DNA of 12,336 nucleotides from an uncultured Desulfobacca sp. (GTDB taxonomy: Bacteria > Desulfobacterota > Desulfobaccia > Desulfobaccales > Desulfobaccaceae), in contig CALGOE010000219.1 in the NCBI GenBank assembly GCA_937958145.1, positions 1-12,336 of the forward strand, in the 5' to 3' direction. The position numbers were made by a program, and so were the translations under genes. Below the pieces are notes generated by a model that made no database searches, had not been told where the DNA came from, and was given only the letters and a program-made list of their open reading frames with translations. This document shows, piece after piece, positions 1-6,744 of the stretch. Numbering within the stretch: position 1 is the stretch's first letter; the number at the start of each line of letters is the position of its first letter.

Positions 1-1486
1 TGCCGGCCATGGCCAGACGCAGGTTGACGGGGATGCGGGTCGTCTGCGGCCCCTCCGGCGTCGGCGTCACCCGGGTGATTTCAGCGCTGTCCAGGTTGGT
101 GGAGAGGAGAAACCCGCCGGCAAAGACAATGAGATCGCTGACCCGCATCCCGGCCCGGTAGCCGAAGTCACCGGGATTTTGCACGGCACCGCCGATCTTG
201 ACCATGCGGATGTCCTGGCCGGGCACCGGAAAGATCCGCACCAGGTCGCCGGCGGCCAAAATAACGTCCGGACGCCGCCCGCTGAGGAACAACTCCAGAT
301 CGTCTTCCACGAGGATAACCTGTTGCCGGTCCCTGATGCGGGTGATCTGCACCCGGTTTTTAAAGGCGGTGGGCGTCAGGCCGCCGGCCATGTCGATCAA
401 CTCGGACAGGGTATGTTCCTGGCGCAGTTCATAAATGGCCGGGACTTTTACCGGTCCGGCAATTCCCACCCGATGGCCGGCCACCGGGATAAAAATGACA
501 TCCTCCGGCATCAGGCGGATATCCTTGGATTTATCTCCCCGCAGCAGGAAATCATACAGATCGAAACGGACCACCGTCTTTTTGCCCCGGCGCACCTCGA
601 TGTTGCGCAAGGAGCCCCGGTTGCTGGGGCCGCCTGAAGCGAAGAGGGCATTGACCAGCGTCGACAGGGAAGAGATGCTGTAACTCCCTGGGAACCGGGC
701 CTGCCCCACCACATACACGGTGATGGTGCGCAGGTTGGCCAGGGTGACGTTCATCTGGAAGTTCGTATACTGCCGGGCGAATTCCCGATCCAGGACCTCC
801 CGCAGCTGCCGGAAGGTGAGGCCGCTGACATGCACCACCCCCACCTTGGGAATGGCGATCTGGCCGTTGCGATCTACCACGAGAGAGTATTCCGCTTGAA
901 TGGAACCCCATAGAACGATGTTCACGGTATCGCCGGGGCCGATGACATAGTCGGGCCCGACCGGGATGTCTGTCACCGGCTGAAAGGTCTGGGGCGGCTG
1001 GCGAAAGAGGTCGTAGCCAAAGACCCCCAACGTCAGACCCTGGTTCCGCGCCATGAGTTCCAGTTCCGTGGGCGGCTCCGGCGGCAACCAATGGACTAAT
1101 CCCGGTAATTGCTGGCCATTCTGCGGCTGCCCCGGTATCACTGAAGGCATGACCTGCTGTGGCGACGGCATGACCTGTTGCTGCTGGTTGATTCTTTGCC
1201 CCGGACGGGCGGGCTGTGGCGCCGGCGGCCGATACTGCGGGGCAATGCGTTGCAGATAAAACTGGGCCTGAGAAGTCAAGTCCGCCGGCGCTTCCGTGGC
1301 GCCGCCGCTACCGCTGGGGCCGCCCCCCATGCCGCTGGATCCAAAAGTACCCCCGGCTCCAGAGCCAAACATCCCTGGAGACGACGGCCCTGCGCTCTCT
1401 GAACCCCCTTCTTGGCTCCGGGCCACCGGCACCGGCATCACAAAACTTATGATCAACATCAGGCTGAGCAGTTTTTTCAGTGACAT
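1..1486 (-). CDS. Polysaccharide export protein with Poly_export and SLBB domains (3' end outside window)
   Basis: This is a Wza-like outer-envelope protein expected to form or gate the channel through which capsule or exopolysaccharide leaves the cell. About 495 residues are visible and the C-terminus lies beyond the left edge. Residues 1-24 form a Sec signal peptide (MSLKKLLSLMLIISFV core, likely cleavage after A-R-S). There is no lipobox cysteine, unlike classical lipidated Wza. Residues about 26-140 are a Gly/Ser- then Pro/Gln-rich linker. A Poly_export domain begins near Y180 (YVIGPGDTVNIVLWG). Beta-grasp SLBB units start near 255 (VYVVGQARFPGSYS), 338 (HRVGIAGPVKVPA) and 428 (MVKIGGAVQNPGDFGYRAG). 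The ATG at 1486 is preceded by GAGGG and GGGG tracts. The protein is longer than E. coli Wza (about 380 aa), as often seen in multi-SLBB export proteins. The family call is firm; the exported polymer is unknown. Confidence 0.93.
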   Translation of the reverse strand, partial: MSLKKLLSLMLIISFVMPVPVARSQEGGSESAGPSSPGMFGSGAGGTFGSSGMGGGPSGSGGATEAPADLTSQAQFYLQRIAPQYRPPAPQPARPGQRINQQQQVMPSPQQVMPSVIPGQPQNGQQLPGLVHWLPPEPPTELELMARNQGLTLGVFGYDLFRQPPQTFQPVTDIPVGPDYVIGPGDTVNIVLWGSIQAEYSLVVDRNGQIAIPKVGVVHVSGLTFRQLREVLDREFARQYTNFQMNVTLANLRTITVYVVGQARFPGSYSISSLSTLVNALFASGGPSNRGSLRNIEVRRGKKTVVRFDLYDFLLRGDKSKDIRLMPEDVIFIPVAGHRVGIAGPVKVPAIYELRQEHTLSELIDMAGGLTPTAFKNRVQITRIRDRQQVILVEDDLELFLSGRRPDVILAAGDLVRIFPVPGQDIRMVKIGGAVQNPGDFGYRAGMRVSDLIVFAGGFLLSTNLDSAEITRVTPTPEGPQTTRIPVNLRLAMAG

Positions 1487-1564
1487 GAATCCCCAATCCC
1501 TCAGGAAAAAAATTTTAAGGCATTCTTTTGTGTTCTTGCTTTCTCAAAAAGTATATTGGTCCGG

Positions 1565-1579
1565 CGCGGTCTGGCCGCG
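1565..1579 (-). terminator. Weak stem-loop between the envelope protein gene and the export gene
   Basis: On the minus strand CGCGG and CCGCG pair around a 5-base loop, about 75 bases after the stop of the upstream gene. A run of five T follows only after a 14-base gap, so this is at best a weak terminator or attenuator. Chance pairing in GC-rich DNA is possible. Confidence 0.2.
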
Positions 1580-1656
1580 GGCAGAAAATGTGGATAGCAA
1601 TCGTAGTTTCTGGGTGCCTCTGGTCTCCCCACCATCTCTTCTGCCCTTGTTGTTGG

Positions 1657-2526
1657 TCATTCCCACGCATCCGGCAGCAGGTGCCAGAGGCGGCAGCGCA
1701 GGTTGTTCAGGACAATCCTGCGGATCATGGCCGGATCGGTCCGATAATCTTTCTCGGTGGGCGCTGGCAGACACTCGGCAATGGCCGGCCGGATGGGGCC
1801 GCCGACCCGGGAATCCGCCGTCAGCCAGAGGCTTTCATGGGTCTTGGCCTTGAAAAGGGTCAAGCTCGTGTAGATAAAGGCATGAACCATGGTGTGGGGC
1901 GGGGCCTGGGTCAGGTGCTTGCCGGACCAGATCAGGTTACCCCGCCGCCCGGCCTTGCTGGCCAAGGCCGCCAGACGGACGGACTGCTGTCCAGCCCCTG
2001 GCGGCAGCAATTCGGCGCTGGCCACAAAGAGAGTCGGCGCATAATAACCGAACAGAAATCCGTCCAGTTCCGGATAGCTCTCCTCATAACGCCGTAATAA
2101 ATCCTCCACCCGTGGCGGCGTTGCGGCCGGAGGCAGGCTGAGCAGCACCGGCTCATAGCCCCGCTTCCGCATGGCCACAAGAAAGACCTGGCCCACATCG
2201 TCGGCGGTGACCTCGGCCATATCCATGGCTAAAGGATGGACTGGCTGCGCCGGTTGCCAGGGACCGGCAAACCGGGTCTGCAGGTCGATAAAATCCTCCC
2301 CCAGGGAATTCCGGCCCTCCTTGGCCAGAAAATGGGGCCAGTGCTGCAACACGACTCCGACGCGGACTACGCCTCGGGAGGCGGCCAGGTCGTGGGTCAA
2401 CTGTCGGTTGCTCAACATCACGCAGGCGGCCGCTTGGGAAACCACCAGACTGCAAAGCACCAGGCTGAGCCAATGTCTGAGCCGTTCCCGCAAAGCTGCC
2501 TGGTCTGCCTGCCACCGCCGCTTCAT
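1657..2526 (-). CDS. Unassigned envelope protein, possible lipoprotein, upstream of the polysaccharide export gene
   Basis: I do not recognise the family. The 289-aa product has a long basic N-terminus (MKRRW...RERLRHW), then one hydrophobic segment at about residues 19-34 ending in A-A-A-C35. This could be a lipoprotein signal with a weak lipobox (Ala rather than Leu at -3), or an uncleaved membrane anchor. The rest looks globular and soluble, with alternating beta-like stretches (VVRVGVVLQHW, GYEPVLLSLPP, LDGFLFGYYAPTLFV) and a basic, Trp-containing C-terminus. That pattern loosely recalls periplasmic lipoproteins of the TolB-N/CsgG type, but no diagnostic motif is seen. The ATG at 2526 has no clear ribosome binding site; an in-frame TTG lies 12 bases upstream. 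It is co-directional with the export gene 170 bases downstream, so a shared role in surface polysaccharide is possible. Existence as a gene is likely, function open. Confidence 0.72.
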   Translation of the reverse strand: MKRRWQADQAALRERLRHWLSLVLCSLVVSQAAACVMLSNRQLTHDLAASRGVVRVGVVLQHWPHFLAKEGRNSLGEDFIDLQTRFAGPWQPAQPVHPLAMDMAEVTADDVGQVFLVAMRKRGYEPVLLSLPPAATPPRVEDLLRRYEESYPELDGFLFGYYAPTLFVASAELLPPGAGQQSVRLAALASKAGRRGNLIWSGKHLTQAPPHTMVHAFIYTSLTLFKAKTHESLWLTADSRVGGPIRPAIAECLPAPTEKDYRTDPAMIRRIVLNNLRCRLWHLLPDAWE

Positions 2527-2555
2527 GGGGGATATGTATCAAAAAATTATCTTGA

Positions 2556-2561
2556 AGTATA
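2556..2561 (-). promoter_or_regulatory. Candidate -10 element (TATACT) for the unassigned envelope gene
   Basis: TATACT on the minus strand lies 29 bases upstream of the ATG at 2526, within a local AT-rich patch. No good -35 hexamer sits at 16-18 bases, so this is only a candidate. Confidence 0.22.
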
Positions 2562-2703
2562 CGATTCTTTTCCGGTAGCTGAAAGACAGTGCTATCATAC
2601 CACAGGAAAATTGCCATTGTCATCAGGAAGAACATTTTTTTCACAGACCCCTGGCCCCCTGCCCTGAGAAAAGGCAACAGGCACCGACTCCTGACGAACA
2701 TGC

Positions 2704-2730
2704 TTGCCACGGGTGCGGTTTTGTGATAAT
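2704..2730 (+). promoter_or_regulatory. Candidate promoter of ssb
   Basis: TTGCCA (2704-2709) and an extended -10, TGTGATAAT (2722-2730), are separated by 15 bases. The hexamer is GATAAT, one mismatch from TATAAT, with the upstream TG present. Transcription would start near 2737, giving a leader of about 53 bases before the ssb ATG. The spacer is short, but an extended -10 tolerates a poor -35. The rest of the 2527-2789 gap shows nothing else I can support. Confidence 0.4.
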
Positions 2731-2789
2731 GAATAATTTCACAGATTCCTGGCGGGGCAAACACCGAATTATCTTTGGGAGACGCGGGT

Positions 2790-3203
2790 ATGAGCAGAGG
2801 CGTAAACAAGGTCATTCTCATCGGCCACCTGGGGGCCGACCCAGAAGTGCGTTATACGGCCAACGGCACGGCAGTAGCCAAATTCCGGATTGCCACCACC
2901 GAAACCTTTAATGATAAGAGTGGCAACCGCCAGGAATTGACCGAATGGCATAACATCACCGCCTGGGGCAAACTGGCCGAGATCTGCGGACAATACCTGG
3001 CCAAAGGCAAGCAGGTCTATATTGAGGGCAGGCTGCGCACCACCTCCTACGAAAAAGACGGCGTCAAGCGTTATACCACCGAAATTATTGCCAGAGACAT
3101 GCAAATGCTCGGAGCCGCCCCGGAGCGGGCCGGGACCCGGGAGGAACCGCCGTTCCCGCCTCCCCCAGGTGGGACGGCAGAAGAGGATGACTTCCCCTTC
3201 TAA
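2790..3203 (+). CDS. ssb: Single-stranded DNA-binding protein
   Basis: SSB coats single-stranded DNA in replication, recombination and repair and recruits partner enzymes through its C-terminal tip. The 137-aa product shows the full OB-fold signature: MSRGVNKVILIGHLGADPEV at the N-terminus, then AKFRIATTE, EWHNITAWGKLAEICGQYL and GKQVYIEGRLRT. A short disordered Pro/Gly linker follows, then the acidic tip EEDDFPF, a close match to the universal DDIPF partner-binding tail. The ATG at 2790 is chosen because GGGAG (2777-2781) lies 8 bases upstream and SSBs typically begin MSRGxNKV; a longer in-frame TTG start at 2775 would overlap that ribosome binding site. Length is a little below E. coli SSB (178 aa) and normal for short-linker bacterial SSBs. 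The HEAT-repeat gene follows after 40 bases and is probably co-transcribed. Confidence 0.97.
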   Translation: MSRGVNKVILIGHLGADPEVRYTANGTAVAKFRIATTETFNDKSGNRQELTEWHNITAWGKLAEICGQYLAKGKQVYIEGRLRTTSYEKDGVKRYTTEIIARDMQMLGAAPERAGTREEPPFPPPPGGTAEEDDFPF

Positions 3204-3243
3204 CCCCTGCCCTTGCCAACGACTCGAGGAACCATATTGACTC

Positions 3244-3888
3244 ATGGCTACCAGCCGATCAGCCAAACGCGCGCAGATTGTCCAACTTCTGGAGGACGGC
3301 GACCTTGCCGCCGTGGCCGCTCTCAATGATCAGACCGGGGGAGTGATTACTATACTCCTGCAACTCCTCTTTGACCCCAACAGTCAATTGCATTGGCGGG
3401 CCATCGAAGCCGTGGGCCGGATCGCCCAGGCCAGGCCCAAGGCCATTGAAAAAATAATTCCCCGCCTGCTCTGGTCCCTGAACGAGGATTCGGCCAGCTT
3501 TGGCTGGGGCGCCGCCGCCCTGTTGGGCGAAATCGGCCGGACCAACTATCGCCTGGTGGCTGATATTATTGAGATGCTGTTTCAATTTCTGGAAGATGAG
3601 TTTGCCGGCGAGGGTATGCTTTGGGGGTTGGGACGGTTGGCCCAAGCCCACCCCGAAATTGTCCAGGAAGCGGCGCCGCGTATTGCGGCCCGCCTTAGCG
3701 CAGCCAATCCCCAGGTCCAGGCCTACGCGGCCTGGTGTCTGGGCATCCTGCGGGCGCAGGAGGCGGCTCCGGCCCTCACCGCCCTGGTCTCGGACCCTAC
3801 CCCCGTCAAGCTTTACCACGACGGTTCCTTGCAGGATACTACCCTTGGCCACATCGCCCAACAGGCCCTCCAAAGCCTGCAGGGCTGA
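3244..3888 (+). CDS. HEAT-repeat protein, DVU0298-like
   Basis: The 214-aa product is a soluble, all-helical protein with several HEAT-type repeats, for example HWRAIEAVGRIAQARPKAIE (from about residue 50), WGAAALLGEIG, MLWGLGRLAQAHPEIV and AYAAWCLGILRAQEAAPAL. Such repeats form curved scaffolds for protein binding. The stretch RLLWSLNEDSASFGWGAA followed by GEI and GMLWGLGRL resembles what I recall of the DVU0298 family of sulfate reducers, whose function is not established. No catalytic motif is seen, and it lacks the E-Z lyase features that would suggest phycobilin chemistry. The ATG at 3244 is the first start after an in-frame stop at 3238-3240; GAGGA (3226-3230) lies 13 bases upstream, a rather long spacing. 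It follows ssb closely, so it may share that transcript. Confidence 0.85.
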   Translation: MATSRSAKRAQIVQLLEDGDLAAVAALNDQTGGVITILLQLLFDPNSQLHWRAIEAVGRIAQARPKAIEKIIPRLLWSLNEDSASFGWGAAALLGEIGRTNYRLVADIIEMLFQFLEDEFAGEGMLWGLGRLAQAHPEIVQEAAPRIAARLSAANPQVQAYAAWCLGILRAQEAAPALTALVSDPTPVKLYHDGSLQDTTLGHIAQQALQSLQG

Positions 3889-3937
3889 AGTTTTGATAAA
3901 AAAACACGAAAAAACCGGTTAAGAAAGGAAGATTACC

Positions 3938-4075
3938 ATGTGGTTCGGCATTCTGCTGTTTGTTGTCGGCGTCTATATCGGCTACAAGTACCCCCAACAG
4001 GTCCAGAGCGTCATTGATACCGCCAAAAAGACCTTCGACGACCTCAAAGGCAAGGTTTCCAAAAAAAGCGAATAA
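3938..4075 (+). CDS. Small 45-aa single-pass membrane protein
   Basis: This short gene encodes one N-terminal hydrophobic segment (MWFGILLFVVGVYIGY, residues 1-16) followed by a charged, helix-prone tail with alternating hydrophobic and Lys/Asp residues (YPQQVQSVIDTAKKTFDDL) and a Lys/Ser-rich end. The best evidence that it is real is its ribosome binding site, AAAGGAAG (3924-3931), 6 bases before the ATG and among the strongest in the window. The layout fits a small bitopic inner-membrane protein with a cytoplasmic amphipathic helix, broadly like YtxH-type proteins, but I cannot assign a family. It lies 49 bases after the HEAT-repeat gene on the same strand and ends at a stem-loop starting 3 bases past its stop codon. 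Confidence 0.78.
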   Translation: MWFGILLFVVGVYIGYKYPQQVQSVIDTAKKTFDDLKGKVSKKSE

Positions 4076-4078
4076 CTT

Positions 4079-4126
4079 CAGGCCAGCAGGATACGTCCGG
4101 CTCAGCCGGGGCGTGCCGCTGGCCTG
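4079..4126 (+). terminator. Nested stem-loop just after the small membrane-protein gene
   Basis: A 9-bp perfect outer stem (CAGGCCAGC at 4079-4087 with GCTGGCCTG at 4118-4126) encloses an inner 5-bp hairpin (CCGGC 4097-4101, loop TCA, GCCGG 4105-4109). It begins 3 bases after the stop codon, the expected place for a 3'-end structure of the ssb-to-small-protein transcript. No T tract follows, so it is not a canonical intrinsic terminator. It may stabilise the 3' end or act with Rho. Confidence 0.4.
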
Positions 4127-4205
4127 TCCTTGCGCCCCCACCGGCGATGCCGCCAAACCTTGTGCGCCCACTCTACGGTTCGCACCGGCGGAGGTCTTCT
4201 CTTTT

Positions 4206-4222
4206 CGGCAAGAGCTTTGCCG
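4206..4222. other. Perfect 6-bp hairpin in the convergent gap downstream of pgeF
   Basis: CGGCAA (4206-4211) pairs with TTGCCG (4217-4222) around a 5-base loop. It lies in the 178-base gap between the convergent small-protein gene and pgeF, 31 bases past the pgeF stop. T residues precede it and A residues follow it on the plus strand, the reverse of a bidirectional intrinsic terminator. A 3'-end role is possible but unproven. Nothing else is evident in 4127-4253. Confidence 0.3.
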
Positions 4223-4253
4223 GTCCGACGAGGCAGGGGTGGCTTACTCGGCC

Positions 4254-5027
4254 TTATGCCTGCAAAGCCACCACTGTGGCGTTGCGGCCGGTTACCTTAT
4301 CCCGCCGGTAGGAAAAGAAATCCTCCCCCTGACAGCGGCTGCACAGGCCGGCCACCTGGATCTGATCGGCCCGGAGTCCGGCCGCCCGCAGTTGGTCGAC
4401 ACTGATCTGCCAGAGATCAAAATAGCCGGGGCGGACCTGGTAACCCCAAAATGCCGCCGGGAACTCCTGTCGATAGTTTTTAAACTCGGCACAGCACGGT
4501 CCCAGGGAGGGACTGATCCCGGCATACAACTGCTCCGGCCGGCTGCCAAAGGCCTCCTGTAAACGGCGCACCGCCTGGCCGATAACATTGTGCACATTGC
4601 CTCGCCAACCGCAGTGAATATTGGCGATCACCCGTTGGACCGGGTCAAAGAGAACCACGGCCTGACAGTCCGCCTGCTTGATCAACAGTCCCACTTCTGG
4701 CAGGTTGGTGATCAGGATGTCGATACCCCCCAGGTCCCGTGCTGCCAAGACCTCCTGGCGGTCGGTCAGGATCAGGGTGTTACAGCCGTGCACCTGGCCG
4801 ACGCTGATGAGTTCCGCCAACCCCATGGCCTCCCGCACCAAGGCCCGATTCTTTTGCACCCGGGCCGGCTCATCCCCCACGGTATAGCTCAGGTTTAGAC
4901 TATCATAAGGTGCCGGACTGACGCCCCCGTGACGGGTCCAGATACGCTGGCTCAACCCTGGCAAAGCCGTCAGCAGGGGCCATTGGAACCAAACCAGGCC
5001 GGCCTGGGTGTAGCGTTCGAGGTTCAT
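4254..5027 (-). CDS. pgeF: Peptidoglycan editing factor PgeF / YfiH-LACC1 family purine nucleoside phosphorylase-like enzyme
   Basis: The 257-aa protein belongs to the Cu-oxidase_4 (YfiH, DUF152) family. Members have purine-nucleoside phosphorylase/deaminase activity, and in E. coli PgeF prevents wrong amino acids entering peptidoglycan precursors. The zinc-site triad is intact: H80 in SVGQVHG, C121 in KQADCQAV and H138 in NIHCGWRG, followed by the usual SLGPCC..F and C-terminal LCSRC segments. Typical members read TADCxPV; here Q122 and A123 replace the usual VP, seemingly a benign variation. The ATG at 5027 is preferred because GGGGGAG lies 9 bases upstream; an upstream in-frame ATG at 5060 would add 11 residues and put that purine tract inside the gene. 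No signal peptide, so cytoplasmic. It lies 135 bases downstream of the symporter on the same strand, with a stem-loop in its leader. Confidence 0.92.
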   Translation of the reverse strand: MNLERYTQAGLVWFQWPLLTALPGLSQRIWTRHGGVSPAPYDSLNLSYTVGDEPARVQKNRALVREAMGLAELISVGQVHGCNTLILTDRQEVLAARDLGGIDILITNLPEVGLLIKQADCQAVVLFDPVQRVIANIHCGWRGNVHNVIGQAVRRLQEAFGSRPEQLYAGISPSLGPCCAEFKNYRQEFPAAFWGYQVRPGYFDLWQISVDQLRAAGLRADQIQVAGLCSRCQGEDFFSYRRDKVTGRNATVVALQA

Positions 5028-5045
5028 GCTTTTTTTCTCCCCCCA

Positions 5046-5096
5046 TGATGCAGATGCCAACCAATAGGGCGACAGGGCCTTGTCGGCATCGCATCA
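5046..5096 (-). promoter_or_regulatory. Strong stem-loop in the pgeF leader
   Basis: TGATGCAGATGCC (5046-5058) pairs with GGCATCGCATCA (5085-5096): 12 base pairs with one bulged base. An inner hairpin of 4-5 bp (CGACA 5070-5074 with TGTCG 5081-5085) sits in the loop. On the minus strand it ends about 10 bases before the pgeF ribosome binding site. It could be an attenuator, an RNA-stability element or a processing site between symporter and pgeF. No T tract follows, so simple termination is unlikely. Confidence 0.4.
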
Positions 5097-5162
5097 GGCT
5101 TAAATTTGGTCGAAAAAGGTTTGCGCGGCGCGAAAAACACATCAAATTTGAGAATTACTGCC

Positions 5163-6701
5163 TCAGTGCTCTGCCGCAATAGTGTCGTTGCTCTGCGCCC
5201 CCGGGCTTTTCCCGCCCAGCCAGCCCAGGCTGAAGGTCACCAGGGTGCCCAGCAGGAGGAGCCAGGTCCAGCCCAGCGGGATGATCTTCTTCTCAGAAAG
5301 GATAAGGAGCAGAAGCATGAGCAAGGCGGCCAGGATCATGGCCGCAGCGTTTACCCGGTTCCCCTGGCGTTGGCTGAGGAGCCCCAGCAGAAACACCCCC
5401 AGGAGGGAGCCGTAGGTGACGCCGCCGATCTTGAAGGCCAGCCAGAGAAATTTCTCCCCATGACTGCATGCATAGGCGATGACCGCCAGGAGTATGCCAA
5501 AGAAGAGCACCCCCAGGCGGGAGACGATCAGGTAGTGGCGTTCACTGGCGCCAGGATACATGACCGGCCGGTAGATGTCGGTGACAAAAGAGGTGGTCAG
5601 CGAACCGAGGGGCGAATCAATGCTGGCCATGATGACCGCCGCCAGCATCAGTCCCCGCCAGCCTGCCGACATTTGCTGGCCGATGAAGTGGGGAAAGATA
5701 TTGTCCCCCTTGACCGGCAGGGGCAGTTCCGGGTGTTGGGCATAAAAGGTATACAGACAGGAGCCGATGAACAGGAAGATGAACATGACCAGGCCGCTGC
5801 CCAACGGGGTCAGGAGCATGGTCTTTTGGCTGATCTGCCGGGTTTCCACCGTCAGCAGACGCTGCATGATCTCCTGGTCCGTGCCAAAGGCGGCCATGGA
5901 GCCGAACAGGCCGTTGAGGGTGGCCAGGACAAAGAGATTGGGATCGGTGGCCAGGCTGGCCAGAAAGGCGCCGACCCCGGCCGTGGCTGGATTGGGCCCC
6001 CAGTTAAAGACAGACATTTTGCCGGCGCGGCCGGCCAGGGCCAGAACCGCGGCGGCGCCGCCGTCGATGGCGTTGAGAAGAAATGCAATGGCGGCCAGGC
6101 CGGCGAAAGTAAAAACCAGGGTCTGGACGACGTTGGTCCAGATGACGGCCTTCATGCCCCCCCAGGCAATATAAGCCATACTGATGACAGTGAAAAGGCC
6201 GATGCTGAACGCCAGGGGGAGGCCCAGAAGGACGCTCACCGCCAGGGCAGCCACCAATAAGCGGACACCCGAGGCCAGGAGACGGGTGATGAAAAAGAGG
6301 AGAGAGCCGGTAATCTGGGTGGCCGGACCGAAACGCTGACCGAGAAATTCATAGATGGAAGTGCAATTATAGCGGTAGAAGGCCGGGATAAAAAGGAGGG
6401 CGATGACCAGGCGGGCCAGAAAAGAGCCCAGGAAAAACTGGGCATACTCCCAGTTTTCCAGGAAGGCGATGGCCGGCACCGAGATCAGGGTGACGGCGCT
6501 GATCTCCGTCGCCACAAAGGACAGCCCGGCCGCCCACCAGGGGAGGCGGCGGTTGCCCAGGAAAAAGTCGGCGGTGGATTCTTCCCGCCGTCCGGACCAG
6601 AAGCCCACCAGCAGCAGAAGGGCCAAAAGGACCAGGACGACCAGATAGTCAGGCCAGGTCAGGCTGTTCTCCGGCCAAATGGATTGGTGCCTCATGGCCA
6701 T
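5163..6701 (-). CDS. Sodium:solute symporter (SSS / SLC5-like family)
   Basis: This 512-aa inner-membrane protein has about 13 hydrophobic segments and would import a solute with Na+. Family marks: a first helix LVVLVLLALLLLVGFW, then DFFLGNRRLPWWAAGLSFVA and TEISAVTLISVP (the SGLT-like TM1 region), YNCTSIYEFLGQRFG, AWGGMKAVIWTNVVQ, GTDQEIMQRLLTV, GDNIFPHFI, and the TM8 segment with IDSPLGSLTTSF at about residues 361-372, where SSS proteins place Na+ ligands. These marks fit the sugar/myo-inositol/anion branch better than the proline (PutP) branch, but substrate cannot be read from sequence. The ATG at 6701 has no ribosome binding site, and a second ATG at 6695 is also possible. It diverges from nagZ across 43 bases and lies upstream of pgeF, which suggests but does not show a cell-wall-sugar substrate. 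Confidence 0.93.
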   Translation of the reverse strand: MAMRHQSIWPENSLTWPDYLVVLVLLALLLLVGFWSGRREESTADFFLGNRRLPWWAAGLSFVATEISAVTLISVPAIAFLENWEYAQFFLGSFLARLVIALLFIPAFYRYNCTSIYEFLGQRFGPATQITGSLLFFITRLLASGVRLLVAALAVSVLLGLPLAFSIGLFTVISMAYIAWGGMKAVIWTNVVQTLVFTFAGLAAIAFLLNAIDGGAAAVLALAGRAGKMSVFNWGPNPATAGVGAFLASLATDPNLFVLATLNGLFGSMAAFGTDQEIMQRLLTVETRQISQKTMLLTPLGSGLVMFIFLFIGSCLYTFYAQHPELPLPVKGDNIFPHFIGQQMSAGWRGLMLAAVIMASIDSPLGSLTTSFVTDIYRPVMYPGASERHYLIVSRLGVLFFGILLAVIAYACSHGEKFLWLAFKIGGVTYGSLLGVFLLGLLSQRQGNRVNAAAMILAALLMLLLLILSEKKIIPLGWTWLLLLGTLVTFSLGWLGGKSPGAQSNDTIAAEH

Positions 6702-6708
6702 TTAACGT

Positions 6709-6714
6709 ATCATA
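6709..6714 (-). promoter_or_regulatory. Candidate -10 (TATGAT) of the symporter gene
   Basis: TATGAT on the minus strand ends 7 bases before the ATG at 6701, so transcription would begin at or next to the start codon. No ribosome binding site exists in that interval. No convincing -35 is visible. Confidence 0.3.
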
Positions 6715-6727
6715 TTTTGCCCTTTTT

Positions 6728-6736
6728 TGTTAGAAT
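6728..6736 (+). promoter_or_regulatory. Candidate extended -10 (TGTTAGAAT) of nagZ
   Basis: TG-T-TAGAAT is an extended -10 element one mismatch from consensus. It ends 8 bases before the nagZ ATG at 6745, predicting a leaderless or nearly leaderless message. The base sequence at the -35 position is poor. Confidence 0.4.
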
Positions 6737-6744
6737 ACCCGGTT

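Noticed and set aside
2722..2743. TGTGA...TCACA inverted repeat upstream of ssb
   Set aside because: The half-sites are 12 bases apart rather than 6, so it does not fit a CRP/FNR dimer site; TGTGATAAT is better read as an extended -10.
2775..2789. Earlier TTG start for ssb
   Set aside because: It would bury the GGGAG ribosome binding site inside the gene and add residues before the conserved MSRGxNKV N-terminus.
5140..5149. TCAAATTTGA 10-base palindrome just downstream of the symporter stop
   Set aside because: AT-rich self-complementary decamer without spacing or repeats; expected by chance and not placed as an operator.
5106..6260. 384-aa open frame on the plus strand opposite the symporter gene
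   Set aside because: It is antisense to a well-conserved SSS protein, its composition is Gln/Gly/Asp/His-rich low complexity, and it has no domain or ribosome binding site. It arises from GC-rich codon bias.
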